Assembly (NCBI RefSeq): GCF_023715725.1
Contig: NZ_JAMBOT010000002.1
Location: 62,001 to 126,000, forward strand
Origin: Paenibacillus pasadenensis
GTDB taxonomy: Bacteria; Bacillota; Bacilli; Paenibacillales; Paenibacillaceae
DNA length: 64,000 nucleotides
Direction: 5' to 3'
Below are positions 18,054 to 26,700 of this stretch, piece by piece. The translations under genes were made by a program, and so were the position numbers. Within the stretch, counting starts at the first letter, position 1. Each line of letters begins with the position of its first letter. The notes under the pieces were generated by a model. The model searched no databases, was not told where the DNA came from, and worked only from the letters and a program-made list of their open reading frames with translations.

Positions 18054-18518
18054 ATGCATAATGCAGTGATGCAGATCAGCGCATATGCAACTATGGGGTT
18101 AATTCTAGTTTTGTTTATATTGCTTGTTGTCGTTACAGGTATCTCTTGGATTAAACAAGACGAAGAAGAATCGTTAAATCAAAGCACGTTTGAGTACGAG
18201 CTGAAGAATTTATCAAAACAGTATAGACTTCGCTTTTATACGCGAACAGGGCCATTAAATATACCGAGTTCGAACCTTTTGCCCGGCGGCTTAGAGATTC
18301 TTGTGTTAAGGTCTGCTGTCACGGAAATAACGGTTGCGACCGTCACTTACCGGGTCTTTAGCATTTCAGATACAAACGTGCCGCCGGCTTCACTTGGAGA
18401 AGTCACTTTTCAAGTGGAGTGGGATCTTATTTTTGGCTACATTAGAACGATAAAAAATACTTCGCCGCTTGCTGCAATCGGTTATTCTTCCAGAGGAATG
18501 GCTCTATATGAAATATGA
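18054..18518 (+). CDS. Array protein 2: YjcZ-like membrane segment + beta-rich domain
   Basis: A 154-residue paralogue. QISAYATMG and the helix LILVLFILLVVVTGISWI are followed by KQDEEE and the beta domain with YRLRFYTRTGPLNIP, TVATVTYRVFSISDTNVPP, SLGEVTFQVE and IKNTSP. The usual EGxPGxG stretch reads EWDLIFGY here. Ribosome site GGAGGG. It lies 41 nt before array gene 3 with no promoter box between, so the two are probably one transcript. Confidence 0.8.
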   Translation: MHNAVMQISAYATMGLILVLFILLVVVTGISWIKQDEEESLNQSTFEYELKNLSKQYRLRFYTRTGPLNIPSSNLLPGGLEILVLRSAVTEITVATVTYRVFSISDTNVPPASLGEVTFQVEWDLIFGYIRTIKNTSPLAAIGYSSRGMALYEI

Positions 18519-18559
18519 AGTTAGGATATTCCAGCAGATAATAAATTGGAGGTAATAGT

Positions 18560-19030
18560 TTGATCAATGAGTTTACGCATATTAGCTCTTATTCCAACGT
18601 TGGTATCATTTTGGTTTTATTTATTCTGCTAGCTATCGTTACGAGCATTTTTTGCTACATCCCTGATGAAAAAGGAGAAAGAGATGTTTCGATTCAATCG
18701 ACATATGATTTTGGACTTTATAACGCATCCACCTTGTATAGGCTCCGTTTCTATACACGTACAGGTCAAATAAATTTTCCGGAATTAAATCTTTATCCTG
18801 GTGAGAAGGAAGTTCTCAAATTAAGATTTAACGGTTTTGAACAACAAGTTGGCACGATCACTTACCGCGTTTACTATAATGCGGATAAAAGCACACCGCC
18901 ATCTATGCTCGGAGAAATAAGTTATCAGTTAGAAGGGACTCCCGCCTTGGGATTGATAAAATTATTGCGTAATACTTCGCCAGCCAGAACGTTATCAAAT
19001 GGATTGAAAAGTGAATACATTTTAGACTGA
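18560..19030 (+). CDS. Array protein 3: YjcZ-like membrane segment + beta-rich domain (TTG start)
   Basis: A 156-residue paralogue starting at TTG (18560), fixed by GGAGG 8 nt upstream and by alignment of INEFTHISSYSNVG to the other copies. The helix is GIILVLFILLAIVTSIFCY, followed by IPDEKGE and the beta domain (LYRLRFYTRTGQINFP, QQVGTITYRVYYNAD, PPSMLGEISYQLEGTPALG, LLRNTSPA). It is the only copy without its own CATAGAATA box and is read through from gene 2. Confidence 0.8.
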   Translation: MINEFTHISSYSNVGIILVLFILLAIVTSIFCYIPDEKGERDVSIQSTYDFGLYNASTLYRLRFYTRTGQINFPELNLYPGEKEVLKLRFNGFEQQVGTITYRVYYNADKSTPPSMLGEISYQLEGTPALGLIKLLRNTSPARTLSNGLKSEYILD

Positions 19031-19078
19031 CTCAAACTAACAGGAGGGTCCTCATAACTCGCTTTTTTGCTTTTTGCA

Positions 19079-19193
19079 ACGGTTCCTTGGCCTGCTGCTT
19101 ATTGACGTTGCCGAAGGGTACGAATCATTTTTATTCTCTCTTCCGCTTCCAACGTAGTTTTAACCATTTTGGAACCTCAGATAATGTCCAGCT
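19079..19193 (+). pseudogene. Degraded copy of the array companion gene (3' part)
   Basis: The run from CTTATTGACGTTGCCGAA through CTTCCGCTTCCAACGTAG to ATAATGTCCA aligns with 20196-20290 of the intact companion gene (19856-20344) with indels that break the frame. The sequence just after it (GGATATAGGCAGAGGGTGGG) also matches the companion's downstream region, showing that a whole companion unit once stood here. Confidence 0.8.
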
Positions 19194-19216
19194 ATGGATA
19201 TAGGCAGAGGGTGGGT

Positions 19217-19243
19217 CCAATTCTAGTTCTCATTCATAGAATA
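19217..19243 (+). promoter_or_regulatory. Mother-cell-sigma-like promoter of array gene 4
   Basis: CCAATTCTA (19217-19225), 9 nt, CATAGAATA (19235-19243), ending 31 nt before the ATG at 19275. Confidence 0.75.
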
Positions 19244-19274
19244 TTTCAGCAGATAAAGTATTGGAGGAACTAGG

Positions 19275-19742
19275 ATGGAGCATGAGATTGCGCAAATTAG
19301 CGCGTATACCAACATTGGAATCACTTTGGTTTTGTTTATTTTGCTCGTTATCGTAACAAGCATTTTTTGCTATAAACCTGATGAAGATAATGATTCTTCC
19401 ATTCAATCCACGCTGGATTTCGGGCTTTCCAATGAGTCGAGATTGTACAGACTTCGCTGGTATTCCAAATCAGGGCCAATGAATATTCCCGAGCGGCGTT
19501 CTCTTTTTCCCGGCGACTTTGACTTGTTAACTTTAAGATTAAACGGAGTTAATTTACAGATTGCCACTGTATCTTACCGCGTTTATTATGTAGCTGATTT
19601 AAGCCCAACGCCAACATTACTTGGTGAAATAAGCTTTCAGTTAGAAGGGACTCCCGGTTTGGGGGTCATAAGTGTTTTGCGCAATACCTCCCCAGCTAGT
19701 TCGGTATCGGTAACTTTGCGGAACAAAGCGATTTACGACTGA
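19275..19742 (+). CDS. Array protein 4: YjcZ-like membrane segment + beta-rich domain
   Basis: A 155-residue paralogue, close to copy 5 at the N-terminus (MEHEIAQISAYTNIGITL) and to copy 6 in the beta domain (LYRLRWYSKSGPMNIPE). The helix is ITLVLFILLVIVTSIFCY, followed by KPDEDN. QIATVSYRVYYVAD, LLGEISFQLEGTPGLG and VLRNTSPAS follow. Ribosome site GGAGG. The mix of closest relatives along the protein hints at recombination between copies. Confidence 0.82.
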   Translation: MEHEIAQISAYTNIGITLVLFILLVIVTSIFCYKPDEDNDSSIQSTLDFGLSNESRLYRLRWYSKSGPMNIPERRSLFPGDFDLLTLRLNGVNLQIATVSYRVYYVADLSPTPTLLGEISFQLEGTPGLGVISVLRNTSPASSVSVTLRNKAIYD

Positions 19743-19855
19743 TTGAGATTGAAAGGAGGGACAATATCCGCTTTCCTGCTATCGGTTAAACGCACAATCA
19801 ACTTCAAGTTCTATCACATATAAAATAGAATTCCCGCGTAATAGGAGATGAATAA

Positions 19856-20344
19856 ATGAAGTCCAAAGCACCGGCGAAAAAGCAATTAAAACGCCCGATC
19901 AAAAAACAAGCAACAAGCGGCACGATGCAACTGAAATTGAACAATCTTTTGAAAAAGCAAGTAAGGATGAGCCAAAAAACGGCTGGAACAAGGCAAGGAC
20001 GTTCCTTAATCCGCAGCACAGGAGTGCTCAAAAAGAACCCAAGCACGGATACGGCTAACGTTGATATTATGAATCGCGGCGACTCGGAGATATCTGTAAA
20101 TGTGTTAATCATTAGTTGGGATTCCGATAACCCTGAAACGATTGGCAACATTAGCGACATTATACCGTCCAACTCGTTTCGTTCCTTTAATACCTCGCTT
20201 ATTGACGTTGCTGAACGATACGAAATCATCATTTTTCTTTCTTCCGCTTCCAACGTAGTCATCAACCACTTTGGTACTTTTGATAATGTTCCACAGATCG
20301 GGAATATTGTACTGGATCGCGATTTTGTAGGAGTTCGCTTATAA
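19856..20344 (+). CDS. Array companion protein: basic N-terminus + beta-rich domain, no membrane segment
   Basis: A 162-residue protein unrelated by sequence to the array proteins. The first 60 residues are very basic (KAPAKKQLKRPIKKQ, LNNLLKKQVR). The rest looks like a compact beta domain (TANVDIMNRGDSEISVNVLI, SWDSDNPETIGNISDIIP, YEIIIFLSSASNVVI). The ribosome site is AGGAG before the ATG; a terminator follows. Broken copies of the same gene lie after array genes 3 and 5, so the ancestral repeat unit was array gene plus companion. Function unknown; the N-terminus could bind DNA, RNA or an acidic polymer. Confidence 0.7.
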   Translation: MKSKAPAKKQLKRPIKKQATSGTMQLKLNNLLKKQVRMSQKTAGTRQGRSLIRSTGVLKKNPSTDTANVDIMNRGDSEISVNVLIISWDSDNPETIGNISDIIPSNSFRSFNTSLIDVAERYEIIIFLSSASNVVINHFGTFDNVPQIGNIVLDRDFVGVRL

Positions 20345-20402
20345 AAGTAGCGATGCTAATGTGCGTTTTGAATAGAACTCTAGCAATAGATATAGGCAGA
20401 GG

Positions 20403-20427
20403 GAGGGTCCAAACGACCCTCTTTTTT
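20403..20427 (+). terminator. Intrinsic terminator after the companion gene
   Basis: GAGGGTC pairs with GACCCTC, loop CAAAC, followed by TTTTTT. The 5' half (GGCAGAGGGNGGGTCC) is also found at 19204-19218, where the other half has been lost. Confidence 0.82.
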
Positions 20428-20457
20428 AATAGGTTAAATTGAATTCCATTTGCCGGT

Positions 20458-20483
20458 CCAATTCTATTTTTAGTCATAGAATA
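20458..20483 (+). promoter_or_regulatory. Mother-cell-sigma-like promoter of array gene 5
   Basis: CCAATTCTA (20458-20466), 8 nt, CATAGAATA (20475-20483), ending 30 nt before the ATG at 20514. Confidence 0.75.
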
Positions 20484-20513
20484 ATTTAGCAGAAAAATTG
20501 GGGAGGAATTAAG

Positions 20514-20978
20514 ATGGAGCATGAATTTGCGCAGATTAGCGCATATTCCAGCATTGGGATCACTTTGGTTTTGTTTATTTTGCTCGTTATCGTGACAAGC
20601 TTTTTTTGCTATAAACCTGATAAAAATAGAAATGTTTCAACTCAATACACATTTGAATTCACTTTAACTAACTTATCAACAAAATATTGGCTTCGTTTCT
20701 CCTCGCGTACAGGTAAGTTGATTCGTTCCAAAAGGTTCCTCTATCCAGGCGATTCAGATATTCTCTATTTAACGTTTGACGGTATTGAAGAACAGATCTC
20801 CACGATCACTTACCGCGTATACAGCGTTTCGGACACGAATATACCGCCAGAAATGCTTGGGGATATAACCATCCAAGTGGAAGGAATACCCGGTTTAGTA
20901 TTCACTAGAGTGGTAGGGAATACTTCGCCAGCCACAGTATACAAACAAGGATCGGATGACGTGGAGGTCCATGACTAA
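20514..20978 (+). CDS. Array protein 5: YjcZ-like membrane segment + beta-rich domain
   Basis: A 154-residue paralogue. MEHEFAQISAYSSIG and the helix ITLVLFILLVIVTSFFCY are nearly the same as copy 4, followed by a more basic linker KPDKNRN. The beta domain has changes at otherwise fixed sites (YWLRFSSRTGKL for YRLRFYSKSG, VGNTSPA for LRNTSPA), while its second half (TYRVYSVSDTNIPPEMLGD) follows copy 2. Ribosome site GGGGAGG. Confidence 0.8.
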   Translation: MEHEFAQISAYSSIGITLVLFILLVIVTSFFCYKPDKNRNVSTQYTFEFTLTNLSTKYWLRFSSRTGKLIRSKRFLYPGDSDILYLTFDGIEEQISTITYRVYSVSDTNIPPEMLGDITIQVEGIPGLVFTRVVGNTSPATVYKQGSDDVEVHD

Positions 20979-20990
20979 TGGAGACAACAC

Positions 20991-21066
20991 CCGGAACAAT
21001 CTGTTGAAAAAACAAGTCCGTGAGCCAAAAAACAGCTGGAGCAAGGCAAAAGGCAAGGGCGTTAGC
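20991..21066 (+). pseudogene. Degraded copy of the array companion gene (5' part)
   Basis: GGAACAATCTGTTGAAAAAA, then GAGCCAAAAAACAGCTGGAG and CAAGGCAA line up with 19936-20005 of the intact companion (LNNLLKKQ..SQKTAGTRQ region). Indels break the frame and the start codon region is gone. Confidence 0.75.
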
Positions 21067-21071
21067 CCGCT

Positions 21072-21098
21072 CCAATTCTATTTTTCGGCCATAGAATA
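21072..21098 (+). promoter_or_regulatory. Mother-cell-sigma-like promoter of array gene 6
   Basis: CCAATTCTA (21072-21080), 9 nt, CATAGAATA (21090-21098), ending 30 nt before the ATG at 21129. Confidence 0.75.
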
Positions 21099-21128
21099 AT
21101 GTAGAAGACGAAGTATGGAGGTAATAGA

Positions 21129-21599
21129 ATGAGGGATGAATTTTCACAAATCAGCTCGTATTCCAACGCTGCTATCACTTTAGTTTTGTTTATTTTGCTC
21201 GTTATCGTGACAAGCATCATTTGTTTTAGCCCCAAAGAAGATCATGATCCTTCCAATCTATCCACGTTGGATTTTTGGATTAACAACGATTCTAGCTTAT
21301 ATAGACTTCGCTTTTTTTCCAAATCCGGGCCGCTGAATGTTCCCGATAAACGCAATCTGCTGCCTGGAGAGTCCGATAAAAACCTCACCTTAAGATTAGA
21401 CGGGTTTAATATAACGATTGCAACACTGACCTACCGTGTTTATTACGCCTCAGAAACGAGCTTTCCGCCTGCATTGCTCGGCGAGATGACCTTTCAAGTA
21501 GAAGGGACTCCGGGCGTGGGAGGTATGAGCACATTAAGCAATACGTCGCCAGCATATATAGCTATTGCCGGTTTCCGGGGTAAATCAATTCTTGACTAG
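21129..21599 (+). CDS. Array protein 6: YjcZ-like membrane segment + beta-rich domain
   Basis: A 156-residue paralogue and the right-hand end of the array. MRDEFSQISSYSNAA, helix ITLVLFILLVIVTSIICF, then PKEDHD and the beta domain (LYRLRFFSKSGPLNVPDKRN, TIATLTYRVYYASE, LLGEMTFQVEGTPGVGG, LSNTSPA). The ribosome site TGGAGG lies before the ATG. The GntR/LacI-type regulator follows after 89 nt but with its own ribosome site and a different base composition, so it is probably not part of the array. Confidence 0.82.
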   Translation: MRDEFSQISSYSNAAITLVLFILLVIVTSIICFSPKEDHDPSNLSTLDFWINNDSSLYRLRFFSKSGPLNVPDKRNLLPGESDKNLTLRLDGFNITIATLTYRVYYASETSFPPALLGEMTFQVEGTPGVGGMSTLSNTSPAYIAIAGFRGKSILD

Positions 21600-21688
21600 C
21601 TTGTCTGCCTTATTCATCTCCAATAGTTGTGCGTGCGAACCAGAAAACTTATTATAGATATAAAATGAACGGGAACTGGAGATACCCC

Positions 21689-22849
21689 ATGAGTTCAATG
21701 GATCGTACGCCTTTATATCAGAAAATTCAAGAGCATATTCGCGACTTGATCGCTTCCGAAGAACTGGCCGAGGGCGACCGGATTCCGACGGACCGGCAGC
21801 TCATGGACGAATTCAACGTCAGCAAAATTACGGTTGTCAATGCGCTGAAAGGACTGGCAAACGAAGGTCTAATTACAAGAGTGCCGGGGCGGGGCAGCTT
21901 TGTAAGCGGATCAGTCCGGAATGCGGAGACGACAGGCACAGCCGAGCCGCGTTTAGCTGCTTCCCTGTCCACATCCAGCAGCGGAAGCGGCGTCAAACAG
22001 GCAGGTTTAATCGGCATGGTCATTCCATCCATCGGGGATTATTTTGCAACCCGGCTTGTGGAGGGAGCGCGTAAAGCCATTGAGGCTAAAGGCCGCAGGC
22101 TGGCGGTTCTTTTTTCCGGCGGAGTGCTGGAGCATGAAAAGGAAGCCATCGCTGCGCTGCAGGGAATTGGTGCGGAAGGACTGCTTATTTTTCCTGTGGA
22201 CGAGGAGCAGTACAACGAGGAGATTTTGGCGATGAAATTTGCCGGATATCCGTTTGTGCTGCTGGATCGTTATTTGCCCGGAGTGGAAACAAACTTTATC
22301 GCCGCTGACGGCCGCAAAGGTATGGAGCTGGCGGTGAACTACCTTTGGGAGCTGGGGCATCGCGAGATTGCGCTTTGCTCCGATTCGCCGCTGCAAACCG
22401 TCACGGTGCAGGAGCGAATAGAAGGGTACATGAACGCGCTAAAGCAAAAAGAGGCGCTCATTAACCCGGCTCATATCGTAACGGGTTTTAGTATTGACAG
22501 TCTGGATGATGCGGAAGCTCATCCGCTGTATAGTATTCTGCGCAGCCGCGCAGCCAGTGCTTATATTACGCTGAACGGCTATCTTGCTGTCCGAATGAGC
22601 CAGCTAGCGGAAAGTGCGGGACTGAACGTGCCGGAGGATGTGTCGATTGTCAGCTTTGATGATCCAACCTCGATTGTGGAGGGAATGGGGCAATTCACCC
22701 ATATCCGGCAGTTTGAATTCGAGATGGGCAAGCGGGCCGGTGAGCGCTTGTTGGAAATAATCAACAGCGAGGGGAAGGACTACGGCTGCGTCAAACAGCT
22801 CCTTGAGCCGGAGCTTGTCGTAAGACACACTTCGGGACCGCCGCGATAA
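21689..22849 (+). CDS. GntR-family regulator with LacI-type sugar-binding domain (AraR-like)
   Basis: A 386-residue repressor-type protein. A GntR winged helix (about 6-72: PLYQKIQEHIRDLI, RIPTDRQLMDEFNVSKITV, GRGSFVSG) is joined to a periplasmic-binding-protein-like sensor (about 105-380: IGMVIPSIGDYFATRLVEGA, VDEEQYNEEIL, VSFDDPTSIVEGM), the AraR layout. The start at 21689 follows GGAG; the frame back to 21629 lacks a site. It precedes the alpha-mannosidase gene by one inverted gene, so a manno-oligosaccharide-responsive repressor of 23784 is a reasonable guess. Confidence 0.87.
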   Translation: MSSMDRTPLYQKIQEHIRDLIASEELAEGDRIPTDRQLMDEFNVSKITVVNALKGLANEGLITRVPGRGSFVSGSVRNAETTGTAEPRLAASLSTSSSGSGVKQAGLIGMVIPSIGDYFATRLVEGARKAIEAKGRRLAVLFSGGVLEHEKEAIAALQGIGAEGLLIFPVDEEQYNEEILAMKFAGYPFVLLDRYLPGVETNFIAADGRKGMELAVNYLWELGHREIALCSDSPLQTVTVQERIEGYMNALKQKEALINPAHIVTGFSIDSLDDAEAHPLYSILRSRAASAYITLNGYLAVRMSQLAESAGLNVPEDVSIVSFDDPTSIVEGMGQFTHIRQFEFEMGKRAGERLLEIINSEGKDYGCVKQLLEPELVVRHTSGPPR

Positions 22850-22865
22850 CGGAAACGAGCAAAAA

Positions 22866-22892
22866 AAGCTCAGAGCAAACGGCTCTGGGCTT
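22866..22892. terminator. Terminator shared by the regulator and methyltransferase genes
   Basis: AAGCTCAGAGC pairs with GCTCTGGGCTT (one wobble). The seven A before the stem give a T run on the minus strand, so it best serves the methyltransferase gene; it may also end the regulator transcript. Confidence 0.75.
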
Positions 22893-22915
22893 TAGTCATT
22901 TTTTAAGCATATTGC

Positions 22916-23614
22916 CTACTGCTCTGCATGGCAGATCCAGCCCGTCATAATTGCGGACGAGAAAAACCGGGTTGGATGCGTGAAGCCGGCTTCAGTCAAT
23001 TGACTCTTGATCTCCTCCTCCGTCAAAAGGGACAGATCCTTAATCCGCTCATCCAGCTCATCCACCTTTGACTTCGGAATTCCGTTATCTAAACGAAAGC
23101 TTTTCCAAATATTCAGCTTGGTTTGCATCTCGCCGCTGTCGCTCTCGCCGCATCCGCAAACGACGGCAAAGGGCGCGCCTGGCTTGAGCCGAGCCTTTAC
23201 GTTTCGCAGCAGCTCCAGCTTTTCATCCATATCCTGGACAAAGTGAAGCACCAGCAAACAGCTGGCCGCGTCAAACTTTGCCTCTTCCAAAGGCAAATCC
23301 TCCACCGTTCCGTGAAAAAGCTTTACGCGGTCAGTTAGGTTCAGCTGTTCCGCTTTATACTGCGCCAGCCCGATCATCTCTTCGGAAGGGTCAACCCCCG
23401 CAAACGTCCATCCCGGATTGGATGGTCCCCAGGCTGCCAGTTCATTGCCCGTGCCAGCTCCGACAACAAGCAGCGAAGCATCCCGCCCGTCGAGCTGCAT
23501 GCGAAAATAGGATTGAATAATACTGAACATGGCATCATATCCCGGAAGAGAGATGCGGGTATTTTTGTCGTACAGCGCCGATTTTTCCGCCTTAGAGACT
23601 TGATTGTCACTCAC
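22916..23614 (-). CDS. Class I SAM-dependent methyltransferase
   Basis: A 232-residue methyltransferase of Rossmann type. Motif I is LLVVGAGTGNELAAWG, motif II FAGVDPSEEMIGLAQ, post-II acidic loop FHGTVEDLPLEEAKFD, motif IV DAASCLLVLHFVQD. The start GTG at 23614 follows TTGGAG by 9 nt; the longer frame begins with a TTG (23629) inside that ribosome site. The substrate is unknown: the fold resembles small-molecule (UbiE/tRNA-like) methyltransferases. Monocistronic and divergent from the mannosidase gene. Confidence 0.83.
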   Translation of the reverse strand: MSDNQVSKAEKSALYDKNTRISLPGYDAMFSIIQSYFRMQLDGRDASLLVVGAGTGNELAAWGPSNPGWTFAGVDPSEEMIGLAQYKAEQLNLTDRVKLFHGTVEDLPLEEAKFDAASCLLVLHFVQDMDEKLELLRNVKARLKPGAPFAVVCGCGESDSGEMQTKLNIWKSFRLDNGIPKSKVDELDERIKDLSLLTEEEIKSQLTEAGFTHPTRFFSSAIMTGWICHAEQ

Positions 23615-23700
23615 TTGAACCAGCTCCAATTCTACAATTCTCTTCTATTTATCCATCATAGTCCAACGCAGAGTGAATACCAAACTCATATTATAATATA

Positions 23701-23729
23701 TTGAACATATACAATACATATATTATAGT
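23701..23729 (+). promoter_or_regulatory. Sigma-A-type promoter of the alpha-mannosidase gene
   Basis: TTGAAC (23701-23706), 17 bp, TATAGT (23724-23729). The spacer and flanks are rich in short palindromes (ATATTATAATAT at 23690-23701, ACATATACAATACATAT), fitting a repressor site, possibly for the GntR/LacI-type protein at 21689. Confidence 0.65.
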
Positions 23730-23783
23730 TAGATCAACTAGGAACGTTTAAGTTACAACGAATGAGCCAAAGGAGAGAATATT

Positions 23784-26700
23784 ATGCCTTACGAGGTCAT
23801 AAAGCTGGATCGTCTTAAATCGGTGCTGGAGCGCCTGCAAGCAAAAATATACGAGCCTATTGCCAATTTGGAAGTTTCGGCTTGGGTTACAAAAGAGCCG
23901 GTTACATATGCGGACCGTATGTCGGGACGGCCTCTAACGCTGCAGAACGGCGATAAATGGGGCGAGCTTTGGGATTGCGCCTGGTTTCACTTTAAAGGAG
24001 TTGTGCCGGAGCAGGCTAAAGGAGAAAAGGTTGTGCTGCTCATCGACGTAAACGGCGAGGTGTGCCTCGTTGATGAAGAAGGATCGCCGGCTCAAGGGCT
24101 GACCAACATTAATTCTGAATTTGATTATTCGCTTGGCCTTCCAGGCAAAAGAGTTGTTCCGGTTAGCGAAAGCTCAACCGGCTCGGAGGAAATCAATCTT
24201 TGGGGCGATGCGGGCTGCAACGACCTGTTCGGCCATTACCGGAGCGGCACGCTGAAGGAAGCCGTCATTGCGATATGCCGTGAAGAGATTCGGAAGCTAT
24301 ATTATGATTTTGAGGTGCTGCTGGAAACGGCGGAGCATCTGCCGGAAGGCTCGGCCCGCAAGGAGCGTATTTTGCACACGCTTTATGATGCTTCGCTGCT
24401 GCTGGCGAATTCTACGGAGGAGAAGCTGGCGGAAGTCCGCCGCATGCTCGCTCAGCAGCTTGCCAAACGCGGAGGCGATTCCGTATTAACGATTAGCGCT
24501 GTTGGACATGCCCATATCGACTTGGCTTGGCTGTGGCCGATCCGCGAGACGATTCGTAAAGGCGCGCGCACATTTTCGACTGTACTGCACATGATGGAGC
24601 GCTACCCGGATTATGTATTTGGCGCGAGCCAGCCGCAGCTGTACGATTGGATGAAAACCCATTATCCGAAGCTGTACAGCCGTATCAAGGAGCGTGTGCA
24701 GGAAGGCCGCTGGGAGCCGCAAGGCGCGATGTGGGTTGAGTCCGATACAAACGTGCCGGGCGGCGAGTCGCTTGTCCGCCAGCTTTTGTACGGGAAGCGG
24801 TATTTTCAGCAGGAGTTTGGACAGGAGATGAAATCGCTCTGGATGCCGGATGTGTTCGGCTACACGGCGAGCCTGCCGCAGCTGCTCAAAAAAGCCGGCG
24901 TTGATTACATGATGACGCAAAAGCTGAGCTGGAGCTCCTACAACAAACATCCTCATCACACGTTCATGTGGGAGGGCATCGACGGCTCGCAGGTGCTGAC
25001 GCATATGCCGCCGGAGGATACGTACAATAGTCCGGCTGCTCCTCGCTCTCTTGCAAAAGCCGAGCATGAATATCTGGACAAGGGCGTTTCTGACCGCGCC
25101 CTGATGCTGTTTGGCATCGGCGACGGCGGCGGAGGTCCTGGCGAGGAGCATTTGGAGCGGCTGGCCCGCGAACAAAATCTGCTTGGACTGGCGCCGGTGG
25201 AGCAGGAGCCGTCTCACCGGTTTTTTGAGCGGCTGGCGGAAGGGACCGACCGATACGAAGCTTGGCGGGGCGAGCTTTATTTGGAGAAGCACCAAGGCAC
25301 GCTGACGAGCCAAGGGCGGAACAAGAAATACAACCGCAAGCTGGAAAAAGCGCTGCGCGAGCTGGAATTTGCCGCCGTACTGGCGGAAATGGCTGACGGC
25401 AGCCCCTATCCGGCGGAGCAGCTGGAGACGATATGGAAGGAAGTTCTGCTCTATCAGTTCCATGATATTTTGCCGGGATCGTCGATCAAACGGGTGTACG
25501 ACGAGTCGCTGGAGCGTTACGCAACGCTGCTGGAGCAGACGGAGAGTCTGATCGGGAGTGCATATTTGTCAGTTGCGCGCGGCGGCGGCATATCCGGCAC
25601 GGCTGTGTTCAACTCGCTTCCATGGGAGCGTGAGGAATGGCTGAAGCTGGACGGGGGCTGGAAGCATGTTCGTATCCCGGCGATGGGGTATTCCGATGTA
25701 TCGGACTCGACTACGGGGACGGATGGCGTGGAATTTCCGCAGCTTAAAGCTTCGGCAGAGCAGCGAATCATTGAGAACAGCCTGTTGAAGGTCGTTTTTT
25801 CACCGGACGGTTCCATTGAATCGATTGTGGATAAAGAGCATGGACGCGAAATTGTGCAGCCGGGTCAGGCTGCCAATGCTCTGCGCATTTACGCCGATGA
25901 AGGCGATGCGTGGGACTTCCGGCAGGATTACCGGGCTACGGGAGGTATGAAGCTGGAGCTTGCGGATCTGATACCATTCCAGGATGGACCAAAAGCCGGA
26001 TTTATTATGCGTTACTGGTTCGGAGAGTCGATGCTGGCGCAGCGGGTAGAGCTTACGGAGGGAAGCCGCCGGATTGACTTTGAAACGGAAGTGGACTGGA
26101 AGGAATCGGGCAAAATGCTGCGTACCTCGTTCCCGCTGAACGTTCGCACGGATTCCGCAAGCTGTGAAATTCAGTTCGGTTATCTGAAACGCCCGACGCA
26201 TCGCAACACGATGTGGGATTACGCCAAGGACGAAATTTGCGCTCATCATTATGTGGACTTGTCGGAGCCGGATTACGGCGTGGCGCTGCTGAACGACAGC
26301 AAGTACGGGCATCGCGCCGAGGGCGGCGAGCTGGATCTCAATCTGCTGCGCAGCCCCTCCTGGCCTGATCCTGAAGCTGACCGCGCGGAGCACTCGTTTA
26401 CGTATTCGCTGTATCCGCATGCGGGCAATCATGTGGAAGCCGGCGTTTACCGCCGGGGGTATGAGCTGAACGTGCCGCTGCGTGTATACGAAGGGGATAG
26501 CGGTATTAGCGTGGAAAACGAATCCGCCTCCGCAGCAGCCGAAAGCTCGCAGCCGGAAAGCTCCTTCCTGCTTGCCGGACATCCAAATGTGATGATTGAA
26601 GCCGTGAAGCGTGCGGAGGATGACGGGGATATCGTCGTTCGCCTGTACGAAACGGCGGGCACTCGTCTGCAAACGAAGCTGCAGGCCGGTTTCCCGGTCG

